The notes beneath the pieces were generated by a model, which was not told the origin of the DNA, did not search any database, and was given only the letters and a program-made list of their open reading frames with translations. A DNA stretch of 64,000 nucleotides, taken from assembly GCF_030687395.1 (NCBI RefSeq), contig NZ_CP117430.1, forward strand, positions 6,076,001 through 6,140,000, written 5' to 3'. Of this stretch, positions 49,733 to 58,093 are shown one piece after another. This DNA comes from Pseudomonas wuhanensis (GTDB lineage: Bacteria > Pseudomonadota > Gammaproteobacteria > Pseudomonadales > Pseudomonadaceae). The stretch's first letter is position 1; each line of letters starts with the position of its first letter. The translations under genes and the position numbers were made by a program.

Positions 49733-50889
49733 TGGTCGCCGCGTTCTGGGTGATGGCGCTGGTGTTGTTCGCCGTGGCCACCCGCGTCGGTCGTCATTTC
49801 GGTCTGATTCCGATCGTCAGCCAGTTGCTGCTGGCGACGTTCGGCCTGCCATTGCTGATGTACTTCTGGATCGAACCGGGCTGGCACCTCAGCGGTGCCG
49901 ACCTGATCTCGCCGGACTGGCTGAAGAACCTCTACAGCCTGAGCTTTGCCTTGCTGCTGGGGCACATCCTCAGCGACGTGATCGACCTGCGCCTGGAACG
50001 TCAGAGTCTGAAAATCGCCCTGCCGAGTTTCTGCATTCCGTTTGCCTGCGGGCTGGCGACAGCGGTCTGGCTGTTGCCGCCGCAGCCGTGGATCAGCTCG
50101 CTGGCGGTCGGTCTGCTGTTCGCCATCACTGCGATTCCGGTGTTGTACCTGTACCTGCGACACATCAACTACCCGCCCGCTGCCACCCGACGCCTGGTGC
50201 AGACCGCGATCCTGATCGACCTGACCTGCTGGACCCTGTTCGCGTTCGCCCAGGGCAGCCTGCACCTGAGCAGCCTCTTGCTGCCGCTGGCCGGTGCCTG
50301 TCTGCCGTTGTTGCTGCGACTGGCCGGGTTGCGCCACCCCTTGCTGCACAGCGGCTGTTTCTTCGCGCTGCTGGTGGTCGCCGAACACTTCAAACTCAAT
50401 GCGCTGATCTTCGGCATCGGCTATCTGCTGTGCATGGCCGCGCTCAAGGTGCCATTGGTGCTGCCGTTGTCGACGGCGTGGATGAGCCGTTTGCAGACCT
50501 GGATCGCCATCCCGCTGATCCTCACGTTCGGCATCGTGCAGATCAACGTGCACAGCGCCCTCGACAGTCTCGGCGCAGTGCAACTGGCCGCGCTCCTGCT
50601 GTTGCCGATCGCCAGCAAACTGATGGGCAACTGGCTGGGCCTCGGCTGGGCAGGCACCTCGTTTGAAGGTGCCAGCCGCTGGCGGGAAAGCCTTTTACTG
50701 AATATTCGTGGCTTGAGCGAGATCGTCTTCCTCAACCTGCTGCTGCAACAACAGCTCATCAGCCCGGCGCTGTATTTCGCGCTGATGTTGATGGGCCTGA
50801 TCGCAACCCTGCTGCCGGCACTGGCCGGCATGCACCGAACCCCTTTGAACATCGCCGCCCCGGCAAGGAGCACCCGTGCCAACAGTTGA
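49729..50889 (+). CDS. CPA2-like cation/proton antiporter-type membrane protein in the ape cluster
   Basis: 386 residues with about 12 hydrophobic helices (MVAAFWVMALVLFAVATRVGR, FGLIPIVSQLLLATFGLPLLMYF, IPFACGLATAVWLL and so on) resembling the sodium/hydrogen exchanger domain of CPA2 proteins, with Asp residues in HILSDVIDL (about 80) and LIDLTCW (about 163) and GLSEIVFLNLLLQ near the C-terminus. No cytoplasmic KTN domain. Such a gene is not among the ape genes described in E. coli. The ATGA overlap with the exporter gene and the overlap with the halogenase gene show it belongs to the operon. Its substrate is unknown; it could drive export or shape pH. Confidence 0.75.
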   Translation: MMVAAFWVMALVLFAVATRVGRHFGLIPIVSQLLLATFGLPLLMYFWIEPGWHLSGADLISPDWLKNLYSLSFALLLGHILSDVIDLRLERQSLKIALPSFCIPFACGLATAVWLLPPQPWISSLAVGLLFAITAIPVLYLYLRHINYPPAATRRLVQTAILIDLTCWTLFAFAQGSLHLSSLLLPLAGACLPLLLRLAGLRHPLLHSGCFFALLVVAEHFKLNALIFGIGYLLCMAALKVPLVLPLSTAWMSRLQTWIAIPLILTFGIVQINVHSALDSLGAVQLAALLLLPIASKLMGNWLGLGWAGTSFEGASRWRESLLLNIRGLSEIVFLNLLLQQQLISPALYFALMLMGLIATLLPALAGMHRTPLNIAAPARSTRANS

Positions 50890-52123
50890 AATGGAACGTC
50901 GTCAGGTACTGGTAATCGGCGCCGGCCCCTCGGGCGCCATCGCCGCCGCGCTGCTCAAGCGTAAAGGTCATGATGTGCTGATGATCGAGCGCCAGCATTT
51001 CCCACGGTTTTCCATCGGTGAAAGCCTGCTGTCCCACTGCCTGGATTTCGTCGAAGAAGCTGGCATGCTCGAGGCAGTCAATGCTGCCGGTTTCCAGCGC
51101 AAAAACGGGGCGGCATTCGCTTGGGGCGATCAGTACAGCGCCTTCGATTTCGGCGATACGTTCAGCAACGGCAAGCCGACGACGTTCCAGGTCCAACGCG
51201 CCGACTTCGACAAGCTGCTGGCCGATCAGGCTGAGTTTCAGGGTGTCGATGTCCGTTACGGCGAAGCCATCGTCAGCGCCGATTTCAGCCTGCCTAAACC
51301 GCAGCTCGACGTGCTTCGCGAAGACGGTAGCCAATACCGCGTCGAGGCGGACTTTGTGCTCGATGCCAGCGGCTACGGTCGCGTGCTGCCACGCTTGCTG
51401 GACCTTGAAGCACCGTCGAACTTCCCGGTGCGCCAAGCCGTGTTCACCCATGTCGAAGACTGTATCGACAACCCGGCTTTCGACCGGGAGAAAATCCTCA
51501 TCACCACCCATCCGACCCAGCGTGATATCTGGTTCTGGACCATCCCGTTCAGCAACGGCCGTTGCTCGGTGGGCGTAGTGGCGGCCGCCGAACACTTCGA
51601 AGGCCGCACCGACAATCTGGACGACTGCCTGCGCGGCTTCATTGCTGAAACCCCAAGCCTGGCCGGTGTGCTGAACAATGCCGTATGGGATACACCCGCG
51701 CGGACCATCGGCGGCTATTCGGCCAACGTCAAAACCCTGCACGGTCCCGGTTTCGCCCTATTGGGCAATGCGGCGGAATTTCTCGACCCGGTATTCTCCT
51801 CCGGCGTGACCATCGCCATGCGTTCGGCGAGCATGGCCGCCGGGGTGCTGCACCGCCAACTGCAAGGTGAAAGCGTCGATTGGCAGACCGAGTTCGCCGA
51901 ACCGCTCAAGCGCGGCGTCGACACCTTCCGTTGCTACGTTGAAGGCTGGTACGCGGGGACCTTTCAGGACGTGATTTTCTATCAGGGCGGTACAGCGGAA
52001 ATCCGCCGCATGATCAGCTCGATCCTCGCGGGTTACGCCTGGGATGAACGCAACCCGTTCGTCAGCGAACCCAAACGTCGACTGCGGATGATCTCGGACC
52101 TTTGTGCACAGGATCCGACATGA
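50876..52123 (+). CDS. Flavin-dependent halogenase (tryptophan-halogenase family)
   Basis: 415 residues. FAD-binding GAGPSG (15-20); catalytic-Lys candidate Lys76 in FQRKNGAAFAWG; the halogenase motif WxWxIP as WFWTIP (219-224); and FxxPxxSxG as FLDPVFSSG (302-310). Both motifs mark halogenases rather than plain monooxygenases. In this operon the natural substrate is the aryl ring or the carrier-bound starter; halogenated aryl polyenes (brominated xanthomonadins, chlorinated flexirubins) are known. The start GTG 50876 has AAGGAG seven bases upstream; an ATG at 50891 is possible. It overlaps the antiporter-like and methyltransferase genes. The halide and substrate cannot be read from the sequence. 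Confidence 0.85.
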   Translation: MPTVEMERRQVLVIGAGPSGAIAAALLKRKGHDVLMIERQHFPRFSIGESLLSHCLDFVEEAGMLEAVNAAGFQRKNGAAFAWGDQYSAFDFGDTFSNGKPTTFQVQRADFDKLLADQAEFQGVDVRYGEAIVSADFSLPKPQLDVLREDGSQYRVEADFVLDASGYGRVLPRLLDLEAPSNFPVRQAVFTHVEDCIDNPAFDREKILITTHPTQRDIWFWTIPFSNGRCSVGVVAAAEHFEGRTDNLDDCLRGFIAETPSLAGVLNNAVWDTPARTIGGYSANVKTLHGPGFALLGNAAEFLDPVFSSGVTIAMRSASMAAGVLHRQLQGESVDWQTEFAEPLKRGVDTFRCYVEGWYAGTFQDVIFYQGGTAEIRRMISSILAGYAWDERNPFVSEPKRRLRMISDLCAQDPT

Positions 52124-52845
52124 GTTATTTGAGCGACAACTACGTCGAAGAAACCCGTTTTGGTTTCTGGTTCCTGCGCAGTCACACCTGGCAGCACCAT
52201 GTATTGCGAGTGGCGATCAATGATTTGCGCAACCTGTTCAGCGCGCCATTGCCCGCCAACCCGGTATTGCTGGATGCCGGTTGCGGCCAGGGCAAGTCGT
52301 TCCAGTACCTGCGCCAGACCTTCGCGCCTCGGCGCCTGATCGGGCTGGATGCCGACCCTCACAGCCTGAACCTGAGCGGCGAAGAAGCAGCCCGCCAGGG
52401 CATGGATGTAGAGCTGCTCGGCAGTGACTGCGCAAGCATCAAAGTGCCGGACGCCAGCGTCGATCTGCTGTTCTGTCACCAGACCTTCCATCACCTTGTC
52501 GAGCAGGATCAGGCCCTGGCCGAGTTCTATCGAGTGCTCAAGCCGGGCGGCTATTTGCTGTTCGCCGAGTCCACCGAGGCTTACATTGATACATGGGTAA
52601 TTCGCTGGTTGTTCCGCCATCCGATGCATGTGCAAAAGAGCGCCGCCGGCTACCTGGACATGATTCGTCGGCAGGGTTTTGAATTCGGCCCGCAGAACGT
52701 GTCTTACCCTTACTTGTGGTGGAGTCGCGCCAAGGATTTCGGCCTGCTCGAACGCTTCGGCTTGCGCCAGCCAAAACCTTTTGGCCAACGGGAAGAAACC
52801 CTGGTCAACGTAGTCGCGCGCAAGCCCCTTGAAGGGTGTGTCTGA
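52120..52845 (+). CDS. SAM-dependent methyltransferase, class I
   Basis: 241 residues. Motif I LLDAGCGQGKSFQYL (about 47-61), acidic loop LIGLDADP, and the post-motifs LLFCHQTFHHL and VLKPGGYLLFAES fit a class I methyltransferase of the UbiE/type 11 form. It may O- or C-methylate the aryl end group; the E. coli cluster also has a methyltransferase (ApeA) but at the other end. ATGA overlap with the halogenase. Confidence 0.85.
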   Translation: MSYLSDNYVEETRFGFWFLRSHTWQHHVLRVAINDLRNLFSAPLPANPVLLDAGCGQGKSFQYLRQTFAPRRLIGLDADPHSLNLSGEEAARQGMDVELLGSDCASIKVPDASVDLLFCHQTFHHLVEQDQALAEFYRVLKPGGYLLFAESTEAYIDTWVIRWLFRHPMHVQKSAAGYLDMIRRQGFEFGPQNVSYPYLWWSRAKDFGLLERFGLRQPKPFGQREETLVNVVARKPLEGCV

Positions 52846-53327
52846 TGATCCGTTTCCTGCTTCTGGGTTGTGTCCTGTTGCTGAGCGCCTGCGCCAGCCA
52901 GGCACCGCTGCCCGAGCGAACCCCGAACCTGGCATTGCCGCTGCAACTGCACATTGAACGTCAGATGGCCGAGCAACGTCAGGACTGGCTGCTGGTGATC
53001 CAGCGTGAAGGCCCTGGCATTCGCTGGTCGATGATGGACCCTTTGGGGATTCCCGTGGCACGGCAGAAACTGATCGATGGCCAGTGGCAGGCCGACGGCC
53101 TGCTGCCGCCCAATCCGGAAGCCCGGGAATTGTTCGCCGCTTTGTTGTTTGCATTGACTCCTGAAGTCCAGTTGCTTGGCAACTACCCCGACGCCCGCCA
53201 GCATGACGGGCAACGGTCGTTATCACCGCGCTGGAACATCCGCTATTCACAACCACTGAGCTTTGAATTGAACGTGTCCCAAGGCCCGCACTATCGCATC
53301 ACTCCGTTAGGTGAGCACACGCCATGA
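52845..53327 (+). CDS. apeN: DUF3261-type lipoprotein (ApeN)
   Basis: 160 residues with a lipoprotein signal peptide (MIRFLLLGCVLLLSAC, lipobox LSAC, lipidated Cys16) and a DUF3261-like body (LPLQLHIERQMAEQRQDWLLVIQREG). Probably outer-membrane anchored and able to receive the polyene from the periplasmic carrier. The start overlaps the methyltransferase stop by one base (TGATG) and the end overlaps the ketosynthase gene by four. Confidence 0.85.
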   Translation: MIRFLLLGCVLLLSACASQAPLPERTPNLALPLQLHIERQMAEQRQDWLLVIQREGPGIRWSMMDPLGIPVARQKLIDGQWQADGLLPPNPEARELFAALLFALTPEVQLLGNYPDARQHDGQRSLSPRWNIRYSQPLSFELNVSQGPHYRITPLGEHTP

Positions 53328-54520
53328 CGGCTTATCTGAACGCCCTCGGGGTGATCTGCGCCCTGGGCCGCAACAAGCAGGAAGTCGCCCGCAACCTGTT
53401 TGCCGGCGATTGCTCGGGCATGCGCAGCGAGGCCGGCTGGGTGGCGGAGCGCTCGTTGCCAGTGGCGGCGGTGCGCGGCGAGCTGGCACCGATTCCGGCT
53501 GAGCTGACGCATCAAAGCAGCCGCAACAATCAATTGCTGCTGGAGGCTGCGCTGCAAATTCGCGAAGACATCGAGCAAGCGATCCAGACCTACGGCCGCG
53601 ACCGTATCGGCGTCATCCTGGGCACCAGCACCTCGGGCATTCACGAGGCCAGCAGCGGTCTGGCCCATTACATCCGTGAGCATCAGTTCCCTGCCGATTA
53701 TGACTATCAGCAACAGGAACTCGGCGCGCCGGCGACGTTTCTCGCCGACTGGCTGCAATTGAGCGGCCCGGCCTATGTGATTTCCACCGCCTGCACCTCC
53801 AGCGCCCGTGCGCTGATGAGCGCCCAACGATTGCTCGACCTGGGCATGTGCGACGCCGTGTTGTGCGGCGGTGTCGACAGCTTGTGCAAGCTGACCCTCA
53901 ACGGTTTCTCGGCCCTGGAAGCGGTGTCCGAACAGCGCTGCAATCCGTTTTCAGCCAACCGCAACGGCATCAATATCGGCGAAGCGGCGGTGCTGTTTCT
54001 GATGAGCAAAAGCGCCGGTAACAGCCAATCGATTGCCCTGCTGGGCAGTGGTGCCAGCTCCGATGCACACCATATTTCCGCGCCGGAACCGACCGGCCGT
54101 GGCGCCCTGCAAGCGATGCGCAAAGCCTTGAGCCGCGCAGGCCTGCAACCGCAGCAGATCGCTTATCTGAACCTGCACGGCACCGCCACGCAACACAACG
54201 ACGCCATGGAAAGCCTGGCGGTGACGACGCTATTCCCGCAAGGCGTGCCCTGCTCGTCGACCAAACCGATGACCGGCCATACCCTCGGCGCTGCCGGTGC
54301 CCTGGAAGCGGCGTTCTGCTGGTTGAGCCTGAGCGCAGACAACCGCGAGCACGCCCTGCCGCCCCACGTCTGGGACGGCCAGCCCGACCCCGAATTGCCG
54401 GCCCTGCATTGGGTGACCCCGACTGACCACCTGACGTCCATTGCACCTCGCTACCTGATGAGCAACTCCTTTGCCTTTGGTGGCAATAACGTCAGCCTGA
54501 TTATCGGAGACGCCCCATGA
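53324..54520 (+). CDS. apeO: Beta-ketoacyl-ACP synthase (ApeO)
   Basis: 398 residues with a complete thiolase-type triad: Cys157 in STACTSSA, His285 in NLHGTAT, His319 in MTGHTLGAAGA, and the FAFGGNN C-terminal loop. It condenses malonyl-ACP onto the growing polyene; in E. coli ApeO works with the chain-length factor ApeC. The substrate loop and length are ordinary for the family. Confidence 0.95.
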   Translation: MTAYLNALGVICALGRNKQEVARNLFAGDCSGMRSEAGWVAERSLPVAAVRGELAPIPAELTHQSSRNNQLLLEAALQIREDIEQAIQTYGRDRIGVILGTSTSGIHEASSGLAHYIREHQFPADYDYQQQELGAPATFLADWLQLSGPAYVISTACTSSARALMSAQRLLDLGMCDAVLCGGVDSLCKLTLNGFSALEAVSEQRCNPFSANRNGINIGEAAVLFLMSKSAGNSQSIALLGSGASSDAHHISAPEPTGRGALQAMRKALSRAGLQPQQIAYLNLHGTATQHNDAMESLAVTTLFPQGVPCSSTKPMTGHTLGAAGALEAAFCWLSLSADNREHALPPHVWDGQPDPELPALHWVTPTDHLTSIAPRYLMSNSFAFGGNNVSLIIGDAP

Positions 54521-54975
54521 TGACCTGGCCGCTCGCCGAACTGCTGCCGCATGCCGGCGACATGATCCTCATCGAGCAGATCCTGTCGTTCGATGACGAG
54601 CAGATTCACACCCGACTCACCGTCAAACCCGGCGGCCTGTTCAATCGCCCCGACGGCAGCCTGCCAGCCTGGGTCGGCATCGAGCTGATGGCCCAGAGCG
54701 TCGCCGCGTACGCCGGCTGCCATGCGCGCCAGAAAGGCAATGCGGTGGAGTTGGGTTTCCTGCTCGGCACCCGTAAATTCGAATGCAACGTGGAACACTT
54801 CCCCGCGGGTACAGAGTTGACCATCCATGGGATACGCTCGCTGGAAGACGACAATGGCATGGGCGTGTTCGAATGCCACCTCACCGCCCCCGGCATCCAC
54901 GCCACCGCCCGGCTGAATGTGTTTCGCCCGCCTCAGGCCGCGCAATATCTTCATGAACCCCAAGGAGTCGAGTGA
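54517..54975 (+). CDS. apeP: 3-hydroxyacyl-ACP dehydratase, hot-dog fold (ApeP)
   Basis: 152 residues. LPHAGDMILIEQIL at the N-terminus carries the conserved His of dehydratases of the FabZ-like class, and GSLPAWVGIELMAQSVAAYAG (about 47-67) with its Glu forms the active-site helix. It makes the trans double bonds together with the ApeI domain. The ATG at 54517 overlaps the ketosynthase stop; an ATG three bases later is an alternative. Confidence 0.92.
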   Translation: MMTWPLAELLPHAGDMILIEQILSFDDEQIHTRLTVKPGGLFNRPDGSLPAWVGIELMAQSVAAYAGCHARQKGNAVELGFLLGTRKFECNVEHFPAGTELTIHGIRSLEDDNGMGVFECHLTAPGIHATARLNVFRPPQAAQYLHEPQGVE

Positions 54976-55703
54976 TGACTGAATCCGTACTGGTCACCGG
55001 TTCCAGCCGTGGTATCGGCCGCGCCATCGCGTTGCGTCTGGCCCGGGCCGGGCATGACATCGTGCTGCACTGCCGCAGCGGTCTGGCGGACGCTATCGCG
55101 GTAAAGGCAGAAGTGGAAGCCTTGGGCCGCAACGCGCGTGTCCTGCAATTCGACGTGTCCGACCGCGCCAGCTGCAAAGCCATTCTCGAAGCCGACGTGG
55201 AAGCTCACGGCGCCTATTACGGCGTGGTGCTCAATGCCGGCCTGACCCGCGACGGGGCTTTTCCGGCCCTGAGCGAAGAGGATTGGGATTTGGTGATGCG
55301 CACCAATCTCGACGGTTTCTACAACGTGCTGCACCCGGTGATGATGCCGATGATCCGTCGTCGAGCCGCCGGGCGGATTGTCTGCATCACCTCTGTTTCG
55401 GGGTTGATCGGCAATCGCGGCCAGGTCAATTACAGCGCGTCCAAGGCCGGTTTGATCGGCGCAGCCAAGGCGCTGGCGATCGAACTGGGCAAGCGCAAAA
55501 TCACTGTTAACTGTGTCGCACCCGGCCTGATCGATACGGCGATGCTCGATGAAAATGTGCCGGTGGAAGAACTGATGAAAATGATCCCCGCACAACGCAT
55601 GGGCACCCCTGAAGAGGTGGCCGGTGCCGTGAATTTCCTGATGTCGGCGGAAGCGTCGTACATCACCCGGCAGGTTCTGGCCGTCAATGGAGGCCTGTGC
55701 TGA
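54975..55703 (+). CDS. apeQ: 3-ketoacyl-ACP reductase, FabG-like SDR (ApeQ)
   Basis: 242 residues of a short-chain dehydrogenase: TGSSRGIG (NADPH site, about 9-16), NAG, the Ser in ITSVSG and YSASKAG with Tyr/Lys catalytic residues (about 154-160). It reduces the beta-keto group in each elongation cycle. ATG 54975 has an AAGGAG site and overlaps the dehydratase stop by one base. Confidence 0.95.
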   Translation: MTESVLVTGSSRGIGRAIALRLARAGHDIVLHCRSGLADAIAVKAEVEALGRNARVLQFDVSDRASCKAILEADVEAHGAYYGVVLNAGLTRDGAFPALSEEDWDLVMRTNLDGFYNVLHPVMMPMIRRRAAGRIVCITSVSGLIGNRGQVNYSASKAGLIGAAKALAIELGKRKITVNCVAPGLIDTAMLDENVPVEELMKMIPAQRMGTPEEVAGAVNFLMSAEASYITRQVLAVNGGLC

Positions 55704-56929
55704 TGAAGCGCGTCGTCGTCACCGGCATGGCCGGCATCACCTCACTGGGCAGCGATTGGGACACCATCGCCGGCAACTTCGCCGCCAACCGCAGCGGCAT
55801 CCGCCGCATGGACGAGTGGGATCGTTTCACCGAGCTCAACACACGCCTGGCCGGGCCGATCGATGACTTCAAAGTGCCAAGCCACTGGACCCGCAAGCAA
55901 CTGCGCAGCATGGGCCGCGTCTCGCGCCTGGCCGTGGGCGCGGCTGAACAGGCCCTGGCGGATGCCGGGCTGCTGGGTGACGAATCGATCAAGGACGGGC
56001 GCATGGGTGTTTCCTGCGGCTCGTCCACCGGCAGCACCGACGAGATCAAGGCGTTTGGCAAAATGCTGCTCAACTCAGTGGCCGAAGGCCTGAACGCCAA
56101 CTCCTACGTGCGGATGATGCCGCACACCACAGCGGCGAATATCAGCATCTTCTTCGGCCTCACCGGCAGGCTGATCCCGACCTCCAGCGCCTGCACCAGC
56201 GGCAGCCAGGGCATCGGTTACGCCTATGAATCGATCAAGTTCGGTCGCCTGCCGCTGATGCTCGCCGGCGGCGCCGAAGAGCTGTGCCCGACCGAAGCCA
56301 TGGTGTTCGATGCGCTCTACGCCACCAGCCTGAAAAACGATGCCCCGCAAACCAGCCCTCGCCCCTATGACACCGGCCGAGATGGCCTGGTGATCGGTGA
56401 AGGCGGCGGCATGCTGGTGCTCGAAGAGCTCGAACACGCCCTGGCACGTGGCGCACATATCCACGCCGAGATCGTCGGTTTCGGCAGCAACGCCGACGGT
56501 CAGCACGCCACCCGTCCGGAGCAGCTCACCATGCGCCGGGCCATGGAACTCGCCCTGGAAGACGCCGGACTGCAGCCTTCAGACATCGGCTATGTGAACG
56601 GTCATGGCACCGCGACAGAACAGGGCGACATTGCCGAAACACTGGCCACCAGCGCGTTGTTCGGCGAACACATGCCGATCAGTTCGCAGAAGAGTTTCCT
56701 CGGTCACACCCTGGGGGCCTGCGGCGCGCTGGAGTCCTGGTTCAGCATCGAAATGATGAACCGCGACCAGTACGTGCATACGTTCAACCTCGATGAGGTC
56801 GATCCGCAGTGCGGCAAGCTCGATTACCTGCGCGGTGAATTCCGGCAGATGAGTAACCAGTACGTGATGAACAACAATTTCGCTTTTGGTGGGGTCAACA
56901 CCTCGTTGATTTTCCGCCGCTGGTCGTAA
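55703..56929 (+). CDS. apeR: Second beta-ketoacyl-ACP synthase (ApeR)
   Basis: 408 residues with a full triad, Cys164 in TSSACTSGS, His301 in NGHGTAT, His335 in FLGHTLGACGA, and FAFGGVN near the end. In E. coli ApeR is the synthase for the first condensation with the aryl starter; here its partner could be the aryl-AMP ligase and one carrier protein. It begins with a GGAGG site and overlaps the reductase stop. Confidence 0.95.
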   Translation: MKRVVVTGMAGITSLGSDWDTIAGNFAANRSGIRRMDEWDRFTELNTRLAGPIDDFKVPSHWTRKQLRSMGRVSRLAVGAAEQALADAGLLGDESIKDGRMGVSCGSSTGSTDEIKAFGKMLLNSVAEGLNANSYVRMMPHTTAANISIFFGLTGRLIPTSSACTSGSQGIGYAYESIKFGRLPLMLAGGAEELCPTEAMVFDALYATSLKNDAPQTSPRPYDTGRDGLVIGEGGGMLVLEELEHALARGAHIHAEIVGFGSNADGQHATRPEQLTMRRAMELALEDAGLQPSDIGYVNGHGTATEQGDIAETLATSALFGEHMPISSQKSFLGHTLGACGALESWFSIEMMNRDQYVHTFNLDEVDPQCGKLDYLRGEFRQMSNQYVMNNNFAFGGVNTSLIFRRWS

Positions 56930-56958
56930 TCGAATGACTCAGGGTCAAGGAGACCTCC

Positions 56959-57402
56959 ATGCACTTCAAGAAACTCGCTGCCGCCACCCTGCTGATCTGC
57001 GCATTGCCGGGCATCAGCCAGGCCCGCGACACCGCGGTGTATCTGCCTTTTGACAAAGCAGTCGCCGAAGCAACCCGCGCCGGCAAAATCGATGGCAGCG
57101 TGAAATTCTACCTGGCAGGCAATACACCGACTGGCAACGTCACCGTACTCAGCGCGGGTGCCGTGACCAACAAGAAAACCAACGCCTTCAACAAGTCTGA
57201 CGAAGTGGCCTGCGAATGGGTCGCGCAATCGGCAATCATCAGCCTGCACCAGGCAGCGAAGAGCGCCGGCGCCAACGCCGTGACCAACATCGTCAGCTTC
57301 TACAAGAAAAATGAGCGCAAGGATGCCAAGACCTATGAGTGCCACGCTGGGGCGCTTATGGCGGGGGTTGCGTTGAAAGGGGATTTGGCGAAGGTTCAGT
57401 AA
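56959..57402 (+). CDS. Small secreted protein at the end of the ape operon
   Basis: 147 residues with a signal peptide (1-22, cleaved after SQA) and a compact domain: AVYLPFDKAVAEATRAGKIDGSVKFYLAG, and SAGANAVTNIVSFYKKN. Three cysteines (in LLICAL, ACEW and YECH). Homologues are commonly labelled excinuclease ATPase subunit, which the sequence does not support. It follows apeR by 29 bases with GGAG upstream and precedes the terminator, so it is transcribed with the cluster. Function unknown. Confidence 0.8.
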   Translation: MHFKKLAAATLLICALPGISQARDTAVYLPFDKAVAEATRAGKIDGSVKFYLAGNTPTGNVTVLSAGAVTNKKTNAFNKSDEVACEWVAQSAIISLHQAAKSAGANAVTNIVSFYKKNERKDAKTYECHAGALMAGVALKGDLAKVQ

Positions 57403-57415
57403 CACCAGAAACGAC

Positions 57416-57439
57416 AAAGGGCGCCTTTCGGCGCCCTTT
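57416..57439 (+). terminator. Terminator of the ape operon
   Basis: Perfect 10-bp stem AAAGGGCGCC / GGCGCCCTTT with loop TTTC, 13 bases after the last stop. Symmetric, so it may work on both strands. Confidence 0.9.
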
Positions 57440-57609
57440 CACAAACAGGTCGGCTTGTCATTGCCATTTACCTGTCTGGCTCTGCGATGGCTGGTTGCCC
57501 AGGATCCTCAGAGTCTCACAAGCCCCTTTCGGGAACATCAGCAGTATTGCTTTAAATTGAACGCACGGCAACGGCTGGCAATTCGCCGGTCGAGCCACCT
57601 TTAGTGCCA

Positions 57610-57993
57610 TCACAGACCAAGAGCGCTACGTACTGCGGCTTTGATTGCAAAAAACTCATCTATTGCAAGTTGTGAAATGAGATAAATACGCTTTCCCTGA
57701 CGATCCCGGCTTTTGATCCGGTCCAGTCTGGAAAGACTTACCGTCGCAACCATGTCGCATTTTGCCCAGCAGATCGGACTGGCTCCGTGCAGATGACTCG
57801 CAAGCTTCAGATGATGATCAAGTACACAGTCCGGGGCGGTGGTGCTCAGGGGTACGACTGTCACCAACAAACTATTGGTCCTGTGTTTGCGTATTACGAC
57901 AACAGGTCTGACCTTGATCATCTCAGGGACTTCATAACCCCTGAAGTCGCAAATCAGAACGCTGCCTTCCTTGGGTTGATATCGAAGTGACAT
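57610..57993 (-). CDS. PemK/MazF-like toxin-family protein without visible antitoxin
   Basis: 127 residues with the PemK/MazF barrel features: YQPKEGSVLICDFRG at the N-terminus (about 4-18), KVRPVVVIRKHRTNSLLVTVVPLSTTAP (about 27-54) and a C-terminal helical pair with AIDEFFAIKAAVRSALGL. MazF proteins are ribosome-independent mRNA interferases. No antitoxin frame is adjacent on either side, so it may be a solitary variant or a diverged, non-toxic regulator. ATG 57993 is preferred over a GTG at 58002. It is less GC-rich than neighbours, lying between the ape terminator and the lysR gene. Confidence 0.82.
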   Translation of the reverse strand: MSLRYQPKEGSVLICDFRGYEVPEMIKVRPVVVIRKHRTNSLLVTVVPLSTTAPDCVLDHHLKLASHLHGASPICWAKCDMVATVSLSRLDRIKSRDRQGKRIYLISQLAIDEFFAIKAAVRSALGL

Positions 57994-58093
57994 CCATGGC
58001 ACTCATCGAAAAAAAAACGATTCTGCGCAAGAATCGGGTAAATAACCAAGGCAGATCCGTAACCTGAAATGTCCCTCTTTCGGGCGCTCGCTG

